The position numbers and the translations under genes were made by a program. The notes beneath the pieces were generated by a model, which saw only the letters and a program-made list of their open reading frames with translations, was not told the origin of the DNA and did not search any database. 64,000 nt of DNA from NCBI GenBank assembly GCA_038253125.1, contig JBBSHM010000004.1:1-64000 (forward strand), given 5' to 3'. Position 1 is the stretch's first letter, and every line of letters starts with the position of its first letter. Below, piece after piece: positions 44,673 through 51,020 of the stretch. This DNA comes from JAUJNH01 sp038253125. Lineage in GTDB: Bacteria; Actinomycetota; Acidimicrobiia; Acidimicrobiales; JAUJNH01.

Positions 44673-45497
44673 GTGGCGGACCTCGCCTACACCCACCCGA
44701 AGGTCCAGCGGCTGAGGCAGCTGGTCGGGCAGCGCCGCGCCCGGCAGGAGGACCGCACCTTTGTGGCCGAGGGCGCCAAGGTGGTGGGCGAGGCGTTGGG
44801 GAGTGGTAGCGGTCTCGAGTCGCTCTTCGTCGACCGCCCGGCTTTGAGGCCGGCCGAGGAGGCCGTGCTCGAACGGGCGCTGGCCGCCGGCTGCCCGGTG
44901 TTCGAGCTGGCCCCCGGCGTCCTGGGACGGGTGGCCGGCACGGTCAGCCCCCAGCCCGTGCTGGCCGTGGTCCCATTCCTCGACCGTTCCCTTGGCCAGC
45001 TGGCCCGGGACGGGGTGATCGTCGTGTGCGCCAACTTGGGTGAGCCGGGCAACTTGGGGACCGTCCTGCGATCGGCCGAGGCTTCGGGGGCCAGGGGGGT
45101 AATCTGCCCTGACGGGACGGTCGACCCCTACAACCCGAAGTGTGTCCGGGCCTCGGCTGGAGCGCTCTTCCACGTCCCCCTCGTCATCGGAGGCAACACG
45201 GTGCAGGTGCTGGACCGGCTGGGGGACTGGGGCCTGCGGCGGCTCGGCACCTCGTCCGCCGCTGGCGACGCGCTCTGGGACACCGATCTCACGGGCCCGG
45301 TGGCCCTCGTTCTCGGCAACGAAGCCAATGGCCTGCCGGCCGACGTCGAGGCCGGCCTCGACGGTCGCGTGACCATCCCCATGTGGGGTCGGGCCGAGAG
45401 CCTGAACGTGGCGATGGCCGCCACCCTGTTCCTCTACGAAGCCGCCCGCCAGCGCCGAGCCGCCGATCTGGTCGCCTCGGAACGGGCCACACCGTGA
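44673..45497 (+). CDS. TrmH-family RNA 2'-O-methyltransferase (full-length)
   Basis: 274 residues: an N-terminal substrate-binding domain (HPKVQRLRQLVGQRRARQED, FVAEGAKVVGEAL) and a SPOUT domain with VVCANLGEPGNLGTVLRSAEASGA, VALVLGNEANGLP and VTIPMWGRAESLNVAMAATLFLYEAAR. The form and position after rplT are typical of the TsnR/YsgA-like 23S rRNA methyltransferase; exact base unknown. GTG 44673 follows the rplT stop by ten bases. Confidence 0.9.
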   Translation: MADLAYTHPKVQRLRQLVGQRRARQEDRTFVAEGAKVVGEALGSGSGLESLFVDRPALRPAEEAVLERALAAGCPVFELAPGVLGRVAGTVSPQPVLAVVPFLDRSLGQLARDGVIVVCANLGEPGNLGTVLRSAEASGARGVICPDGTVDPYNPKCVRASAGALFHVPLVIGGNTVQVLDRLGDWGLRRLGTSSAAGDALWDTDLTGPVALVLGNEANGLPADVEAGLDGRVTIPMWGRAESLNVAMAATLFLYEAARQRRAADLVASERATP

Positions 45498-45555
45498 CCC
45501 GAGTGGGAGAGCTGATCAGGCGGGAAGCGAGCTTCGCTGCACGGCGGGTAAATCA

Positions 45556-46602
45556 GTGAACCGGTTTGACGAGCTGCCCGACGCCGTGCTCCAGCTCGAC
45601 GCTGGTGCGGTGATCGTCGAAGCCAACGCCGTGGCCCACCGTCTTCTGGGCGGTGACCCGCTAGGGCGTGCCATCAACGACGTCTGCGCCCCCCGCACCC
45701 CCGACGGCCACCCCCTCTGCCCACGAGGGCTGCCCGCCGCGTCACGCCTGCGCAGCGTCACCCGCATCGTCGATCAGCCCGTGGTGCTGCACACGCCGGC
45801 CGGTGAGGTGGCCGTCCAGGCCGCCGGCTCCTACCTGCGCGACGACGACGGCCTCCTGCGGGGTGCGGTGCTGTCGCTGCGGTCGCCGGGCCGCCGGTCC
45901 CACCCGGCCGCCAACCCGATCGAGATCGTGAGCACCGTCAGCCACGAGCTGCGCAGCCCCCTGACGTCGGTGAAGGGCTACACGTCGTTGCTGCTCAACC
46001 GATGGGACCGGCTCAAGGACGAGCAGAAGAAGATGATGCTGGAGCAGGTCAACCACGACGCTGACCGCGTCACCCGGCTGATCACCGAGCTGCTCGACAT
46101 CTCCCGCCTGGAGCTCGGCCGCCTGGTGCTGCGCCGACAGCTGGTCGATGTCCGCGACGTCGCCGCCCTGGTGGTTGAGAAGGTGGCCATGGACCAGCCG
46201 GCCCTGGATGCCACGATCGTGGTGGCCGACGACGTCACCAAGGTCTACGCCGACCCCGACAAGGTCGAGCAGGTGCTCACCAACCTGGTCGAGAACGCCT
46301 GCAAGTACGGATCGCCCACCGGCCTGTGCATAGCGGTGGAGCTGGGTGACGGCTGCCTCGTCGTCTCGGTGGCCGACCAGGGCGAGGGCATCTCGGCCGC
46401 CGACCTGCCGCAGGTGTTCCGCAAGTTCTTCCGCCGCGACCTCTCCAAGCCGACGGGCACCGGCCTCGGCCTGTGGATCAGCCGCGGCCTGGTCGAAGCC
46501 CACGGCGGCCGCCTCACAGCCACCTCGACCGAGGGCGTCGGCACCACCTTCACCTTCACCCTCCCACTGGTCGACCTCGACGAGCTCCTGTCCCGTGGCT
46601 GA
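45556..46602 (+). CDS. PAS-domain sensor histidine kinase (soluble, orphan)
   Basis: 348 residues: an N-terminal PAS-like domain (ELPDAVLQLDAGAVIVEANAVAHRLLGGDPLG), then HisKA with VSTVSHELRSPLTSVKGYTSL (phospho-His near residue 133) and a HATPase_c domain with N box LTNLVENACKYG, G1 VADQGEGIS and G2 TGTGLGLWIS. No transmembrane segment is seen, so it senses a cytosolic signal. No response regulator gene is in the window. It overlaps pheS by eight bases, an odd partner for translation genes. GTG 45556 sits after GGGTAAATCA. Confidence 0.92.
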   Translation: MNRFDELPDAVLQLDAGAVIVEANAVAHRLLGGDPLGRAINDVCAPRTPDGHPLCPRGLPAASRLRSVTRIVDQPVVLHTPAGEVAVQAAGSYLRDDDGLLRGAVLSLRSPGRRSHPAANPIEIVSTVSHELRSPLTSVKGYTSLLLNRWDRLKDEQKKMMLEQVNHDADRVTRLITELLDISRLELGRLVLRRQLVDVRDVAALVVEKVAMDQPALDATIVVADDVTKVYADPDKVEQVLTNLVENACKYGSPTGLCIAVELGDGCLVVSVADQGEGISAADLPQVFRKFFRRDLSKPTGTGLGLWISRGLVEAHGGRLTATSTEGVGTTFTFTLPLVDLDELLSRG

Positions 46603-47695
46603 GCCCGCCGGCTCCGGAGGCAGAGGAGAGCCCGCCGGCTCCGGAGGCAGAGGAGAGCCCGCCGTCCCTGGTCTCGACGCCCTTGTCGCCGATGCGACCG
46701 AGGCCGTTGCCGCGGCGGCGACCCTTGAGGGCCTCCGCGCCGTCGAGGCTGACCTGATCGGCAAGAAGGGGCGGATACCGGGCCTCAACCGCACGCTCGG
46801 CCAGATGGCCGCCGAGGAGCGCAGGGTGGCCGGCGCCGCCATCAACGAGGCCCGTCGGGCGGTGGAGGCGCTGGTGGAACGGCGGCGAGGCGACCTGGCG
46901 GCCGACGAGCGGCGGGCCCGGCTGGCCGCCGACCGCCTCGACCTCACCGAGGCGGCGCCCGACCCGTGGGCCCGTGGTCACCTCACGGTCGTCACCCAGA
47001 CCCGCGACCGGCTCGAGGACGTGTTCGTCGGCATGGGCTTCGAGGTGGCCGAGGGGCCGCTGGTCGAGACCGACTGGCACAACTTCGAGGCCTTGAACAT
47101 CCCCGTCGGCCACCCGGCCCGCAGCGGGTTCGACACCCTGTACTTCGACGTCGGCGAGCCCGAGAGCATCCTGCTGCGCCCCCACACCTCCCCCGTGCAG
47201 GTGCGGCTCATGACGGCGAAGCTGCCGCCCATCTACGCGGTGATGCCCGGAACGGTGTACCGCAAGGACACCCCGGACGCCCGCCATCTCCCCACCTTCA
47301 ACCAGATCGAGGGCCTCGTCGTCGACCGGGGGATCACCTTCGGCGACCTAGCCGGCACCATCGAGGCGTTCACCCGCGCCTTCTTCGGCCCCGACATCAC
47401 CTCACGCCTGCGGCCGGCCAGCTTCCCCTTCACCGAGCCGTCGGCTGAGTACGAGATCACCTGCCCCATCTGCCGGGGCGCCGGCTGCCGCACCTGCAGC
47501 CAGACTGGCTGGATCGAGCTGGGCGGCTGCGGCATGGTCCACCCCAACGTGTTCCGGGCCGTCGGCATCGACCCCGAGGAGTACAGCGGCTTCGCCTTCG
47601 GCTTCGGCATCGACCGCCTGGCCCAGGTCTTCCACGCTATCCCCGACATGCGGGTGTTGCTCGACAACGACCTGAGGTTCGCGACGCAGTTCTGA
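46595..47695 (+). CDS. pheS: Phenylalanyl-tRNA synthetase alpha subunit, with repeat-encoded N-terminus
   Basis: Class II synthetase catalytic subunit. Motifs include HPARSGFDTLYFDVGEPESILLRPHTSP (motif 2 region), GTVYRKDTPDARHLPTFNQIEGL, and the C-terminal GCGMVHPNVFR...GFGIDRLAQVFH (motif 3). GTG 46595 overlaps the kinase gene; translation from there reads through two 27-bp repeats as EPAGSGGRG EPAGSGGRG, giving 366 residues with an unusual 20-residue N-terminal extension. pheT is not adjacent but 3.3 kb away, separated by two minus-strand genes. Confidence 0.95.
   Translation: MAEPAGSGGRGEPAGSGGRGEPAVPGLDALVADATEAVAAAATLEGLRAVEADLIGKKGRIPGLNRTLGQMAAEERRVAGAAINEARRAVEALVERRRGDLAADERRARLAADRLDLTEAAPDPWARGHLTVVTQTRDRLEDVFVGMGFEVAEGPLVETDWHNFEALNIPVGHPARSGFDTLYFDVGEPESILLRPHTSPVQVRLMTAKLPPIYAVMPGTVYRKDTPDARHLPTFNQIEGLVVDRGITFGDLAGTIEAFTRAFFGPDITSRLRPASFPFTEPSAEYEITCPICRGAGCRTCSQTGWIELGGCGMVHPNVFRAVGIDPEEYSGFAFGFGIDRLAQVFHAIPDMRVLLDNDLRFATQF
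46601..46664 (+). repeat. 27-bp tandem repeat at the pheS start (2.4 copies)
   Basis: Units 46601-46627 and 46628-46654 are identical and are followed by ten bases of a third. They share GAGCCCGCCGGCTCCGGAGG and the next two bases with the repeats before pilD and aroK, but end GAGGA instead of CTGCA or CAGTG. They start inside the TGA of the kinase gene. Confidence 0.92.
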
Positions 47696-47713
47696 TCTGC
47701 CCCGAACCTCGCC

Positions 47714-49678
47714 TCAACCGTCCTTGCGGCGCCGCGCCCAGACCACATCCCGTAGCTCCCGCGGCAGCGAACTCGCCGTACGGCCCAATAGCGAGTAGTA
47801 CTCGACCTGGCGCCTCGCTATGAAGGTGTCCGCGTGGTCGGGTCCGAGGCTGCGTTCGCTGTCGGTGAGGAGTTTGCGGTAGAGGTCGAGGGCGGTGTGG
47901 AAGTCCCCGGTTGCGCCGGTGTAGTAGGCGACTTGGTGTCGTGTGTCGAGGGTGTCTGGGTGGTCGGGTCTGAGGCTGCGTTCGCTGTCGGTGAGGAGTT
48001 TGCGGTAGAGGTCGAGCGCGGTGTGGGGGTCCCCGGTTGCGCCGGTGTAGTAGGCGACTTCGTATCGTGTGTTGAGGGTGTCGGGGTGGTCGGGTCCGAG
48101 GGTGCGTTCGCGGTCGGGGACGAGTTTGCGGTAAAGGTTGAGGGCAGTAAGGGGGTGTCCGGTTTGACCGGTGTTGAAGGCAACACCGTGTCTGATTTCG
48201 AGGGTGTGGGAGTGGTCGGGTCCAAGGATGCGTTCGCAGTCGGCGAGAAGTCGGCGGTAGTCACCGAGAGCCCTTCGTCTGTCCCCAGCACGCCCGGTGG
48301 CGAGTGCGAGGTTCGCTCGGGTCAGGAGCGTGTCGGGGTGGTCGTCGCCAAGCTCGGCAAGCTGGGATGACACGAGAGCCTGGAGCATCGGGAGGCGGGC
48401 CTCGATGTCACGGGACGCCATCCGTTCCCAGACGCCGGCGTCGTCGATGTGTTGTTCCAGGCGGGAGGCGACCAGCACGTTCATACGGTCGGGAGCGAGG
48501 CCGGGTGGGCGTTGCACCAGGCCGGGAAGGACCGAGCGTTCCAGGCCGGCGGGCGTGAAGAGGTGGACGAGGATGTCGACCAGGGCGCGGACCCGGCCGC
48601 TGCCGTCGGGGGTGCGCATCAGCAGGTAGAGGTTGTACAAGCGCTCGGACAGCTCGTAGCGCTGGCGGCCCTCGTCGTGCTCGACGGCTTGGACGGCGCC
48701 GCGGCGGACGAGGCGGCCGAGGTGGACGCTGACCTGGCTGCTGGTCATCCTCGTGCGCTCGGCCACCTCGGCGGCGGTAGCAGGGGCCCAAATGTCGGCC
48801 AGCGTCACGTACACCTTGCGTTCGACGACGGGGAGCGCCTCGATGTTGGCCTTGAAGTAGGCGGTGTACTCGTCGATCAGCAGTTCGAGGTCGTGGCGCA
48901 GGTCGCGCAGGTCGGGGCTGGTCGAGAAGCGGGCCATCACCGTGAGCAGCCGGGGGTTGCCGCCGGTCAGGATGCGGACGGGGACGATCCGGTCGCCGGC
49001 CAGATCCGCGCCAGTCAGCTTCTGCCAAAGAAGGCGGGCCGAGGCGTCGTCCAGCGGGTGCAGGTCGATGCGGTGGAAGAAGCCGTAGAACGCCTCGCCG
49101 GCCTCCTCCACCGCGGCGAAGGTCGTCACGGCCGTGGCCACCAGCAGGAGGTTGTTCTCGGTCTGGAGGGCCTGGCGCAGCGACCAGCCCTCGGTGGCCC
49201 CCATCTGGTCGTCCAGGAGCATGTCGAGGTTCTCGGCCAGCAACAGCAGGCGCTGGCCCCGGGATCTCGCCGCCGCCAGCAGCCGCTGGAGGGCCAGCGT
49301 CTCCAGCCGGGCCGGGTCACGCTCGGCCTGGAGGGCTTGGTGCTGAGCGGTCAGGTCGGCATCGCCCAGGCTGACGGCCAGCTGGTGGAGGGCGGACATC
49401 CACAGGTCGCCGACCGAGGTGGCCTGGTACAGCTCCTCGCGCAGCACCAGGGGCAGCCAGCGTTTTGCCAGATCGTCGTTTTCGGCGACGCTGATGGCCA
49501 GCCGGCGGAGCAGCAGCGACTTGCCCATCCCTCGCTGGCCGATCACCAGGGCGTGGCGGGGCGGGTCATCCTCGGTCAGGTGCGCCACCAGCTCGTCCAG
49601 CTCGTGGTGGCGGACCACGAAGCGGCTGGTCACCTCGTCGTCGCCGAGGTGGGTGATGTTGTGGACGGCCAGTGTCAT
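47714..49678 (-). CDS. P-loop ATPase with winged-helix and kinesin-light-chain-type TPR domains
   Basis: 654 residues. An N-terminal AAA/STAND-like ATPase has Walker A GQRGMGKSLLLRRL (residues 47-60) and a Walker B-like strand RLLLLAENLD (143-152). At about 295-335 is a winged-helix/MarR-like domain (PATAAEVAERTRMTSSQVSVHLGRLVRRG, in part). Residues about 438-625 are four to five 42-residue TPRs of the type LYRKLLTDSERSLGPDHPDTL. It is translated second from a two-gene operon, ATG 49678 overlapping the upstream stop. Third-position A is commoner in the TPR part than in neighbouring genes. A conflict, signalling or scaffold role is possible; function unknown. Confidence 0.75.
   Translation of the reverse strand: MTLAVHNITHLGDDEVTSRFVVRHHELDELVAHLTEDDPPRHALVIGQRGMGKSLLLRRLAISVAENDDLAKRWLPLVLREELYQATSVGDLWMSALHQLAVSLGDADLTAQHQALQAERDPARLETLALQRLLAAARSRGQRLLLLAENLDMLLDDQMGATEGWSLRQALQTENNLLLVATAVTTFAAVEEAGEAFYGFFHRIDLHPLDDASARLLWQKLTGADLAGDRIVPVRILTGGNPRLLTVMARFSTSPDLRDLRHDLELLIDEYTAYFKANIEALPVVERKVYVTLADIWAPATAAEVAERTRMTSSQVSVHLGRLVRRGAVQAVEHDEGRQRYELSERLYNLYLLMRTPDGSGRVRALVDILVHLFTPAGLERSVLPGLVQRPPGLAPDRMNVLVASRLEQHIDDAGVWERMASRDIEARLPMLQALVSSQLAELGDDHPDTLLTRANLALATGRAGDRRRALGDYRRLLADCERILGPDHSHTLEIRHGVAFNTGQTGHPLTALNLYRKLVPDRERTLGPDHPDTLNTRYEVAYYTGATGDPHTALDLYRKLLTDSERSLRPDHPDTLDTRHQVAYYTGATGDFHTALDLYRKLLTDSERSLGPDHADTFIARRQVEYYSLLGRTASSLPRELRDVVWARRRKDG
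47829..48332. repeat. 126-bp tandem repeat units encoding TPRs
   Basis: About four units of 126 bp (42 codons) lie head to tail; the first two are nearly identical, for example CTGCGTTCGCT at 47850 and 47976, while the fourth is more diverged. The gradient suggests recent duplication at the 3' end of the gene. Confidence 0.8.
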
Positions 49679-50907
49679 GGACGGTCTCGGCGGTCCGCCA
49701 CCGCGACGAAGCCCAGCTCATTGCCCTGGCGCCACCAGTCCCGCACCAGCCGGGACCGGAACTGCCAGCCCGCCGCGCTCCGCGTGAGGTACGCGTCGTG
49801 CTCGAGGATCTCCAGCACCTCCCGCAGAGCGCCGGCCCGCTGCGAGGCGTTCTCGACCAGCTGGTCGGCCAGCCAGACGGCGTCGGCCGGCTCCAACACC
49901 CCGACGACGGCGGCCTGGGTGAGCAGGTCACGGGCCAGGCGGAGGTCGTCGCCCTCGCCGAGCACCGTGCGGAGGCGGGTTTCCAGGTGGAGGAGATGAG
50001 CCTTCACTGCGCTGGTCAGGAAGGGGCCTCGGTAGACCCGGGCGATGTCGTCACCGGAGACCCGCCGGTCACCGCGGCGAGTGACGTCCCGCCGCACCTC
50101 GTCCATCAGGAGCTGCACGTGGTAGGGCACCCCCAGTCCGAGGAGGCTGTGGACCGAGGCCACCGTGGCCGGCGAGAGCTGCAGGCCGGTGGCTCGGGCC
50201 AAGGCGGCCACGGCCCCGTTGGTGGTCTCCTCGTCCCAGGCGTCGATCGGGTAGGCCCGAAGGTGGGTGATCATCCCGGTCAGCCCAGCCCGGTGGAGGA
50301 TCGGCTCCAATCCGACTGAGCCGCTGAGGAGCCAGGTCACGGCCGGCACGCCATCGGCTGCGGCCCGGAGCACGCCGAGGAACAGCTCGGCTTCCGCCGG
50401 GTCCCGCTTCAGGATCCGGTCGACCAGCAGCGGCAGCTCGTCGATGGCGAGCACCGTCCGGTGGCCGGCCGCAGCCAGAGCCCCGATGATGGCCCGGGCG
50501 TCGTCGCGCCAGCTTCCCGCCATGGCGGCTTGCAGCTCGACCTTGACGACCCCGACATCGACCTTCTCGATCCGGTCGAGACCGGCACCCAGGCGCTTGC
50601 CGAACCAGGCCCGGATCCGGCTCCAGAAGGCGGCGTCGGCGCAGTTCGCCGCGGCGATCGTGGCGAACATCTCGGTGGGGTTGGCGTGCTGCTCGACGTC
50701 GACGAAGAGCGTGCCCGTGCTCGGCCCCATGGCGTCCAGCACGCGGTGGACGATACTGGTCTTGCCGACCCGTCGAGGTCCGGTGAGCAGGACGCCCTGA
50801 CCGCCGGCCAGGTAGTCGGCGATCTCGGCAACCTCCCGCTCGCGATCCCAGAACCGCGCCCCGCCGGCGTAGTTGCCCAGGGCGGGTTCGAGCCGCGGGC
50901 CGTCCAT
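49675..50907 (-). CDS. Archaeal-type AAA+ ATPase, first gene of the pheS-pheT island
   Basis: 410 residues resembling the archaeal ATPase (COG1672-like) group. WDREREVAEIADYLAGG leads into Walker A LLTGPRRVGKTS (residues 43-50), Walker B TVLAIDELPLLVD (151-157), a sensor-like WLLSGSVG, a helical lid, and a C-terminal winged-helix-like part (about 330-400). I chose ATG 50907, six bases after a minus-strand TACGCT and preceded by GGGGAG; the longer frame to 51015 crosses the promoter. ATGA overlap couples it to the TPR-ATPase gene. Unknown role; possibly an accessory or defence-type module. Confidence 0.75.
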   Translation of the reverse strand: MDGPRLEPALGNYAGGARFWDREREVAEIADYLAGGQGVLLTGPRRVGKTSIVHRVLDAMGPSTGTLFVDVEQHANPTEMFATIAAANCADAAFWSRIRAWFGKRLGAGLDRIEKVDVGVVKVELQAAMAGSWRDDARAIIGALAAAGHRTVLAIDELPLLVDRILKRDPAEAELFLGVLRAAADGVPAVTWLLSGSVGLEPILHRAGLTGMITHLRAYPIDAWDEETTNGAVAALARATGLQLSPATVASVHSLLGLGVPYHVQLLMDEVRRDVTRRGDRRVSGDDIARVYRGPFLTSAVKAHLLHLETRLRTVLGEGDDLRLARDLLTQAAVVGVLEPADAVWLADQLVENASQRAGALREVLEILEHDAYLTRSAAGWQFRSRLVRDWWRQGNELGFVAVADRRDRP

Positions 50908-50913
50908 CTCCCC

Positions 50914-50949
50914 AGCGTAGCCGCAACAGAACTGTTGGCAACAGTGTTG
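50914..50949 (-). promoter_or_regulatory. Promoter and double dyad operator of the ATPase pair
   Basis: On the minus strand, TACGCT (50919-50914) is a likely -10. Just upstream are two adjacent inverted repeats: CAACAG-AA-CTGTTG (50924-50937) and CAACA-G-TGTTG (50939-50949). The segment is AT-richer than its surroundings. It suits a repressor, perhaps one of the winged-helix ATPases. Confidence 0.5.
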
Positions 50950-51005
50950 TTGTGATTGGGAACAGGGTTCGGGTCGGGCCTTGGAGGCATGTTCATGCCC
51001 GCCGC

Positions 51006-51011
51006 TAGCCT
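51006..51011 (+). promoter_or_regulatory. Putative -10 box (TAGCCT) for pheT
   Basis: TAGCCT lies nine bases before ATG 51021, so pheT appears to have its own, leaderless promoter instead of depending on pheS transcription. Confidence 0.45.
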
Positions 51012-51020
51012 CCACACGCC

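Noticed and set aside
45498..45555. T-box or Phe-codon attenuator before the kinase-pheS unit
   Set aside because: Only 58 bases; no T-box sequence, no leader peptide with Phe codons.
47834..48370. Plus-strand Val/Gly-rich repetitive frame (VGSEAAFAVGEEFAVEVE)
   Set aside because: Antisense of the TPR-coding repeats; the TPR consensus on the minus strand is clear.
49675..51015. Longer start for the AAA+ ATPase gene at 51015
   Set aside because: The extra 36 residues cross the promoter and dyads, are Cys/Gln-rich, and the family-like N-terminus begins at 50907.
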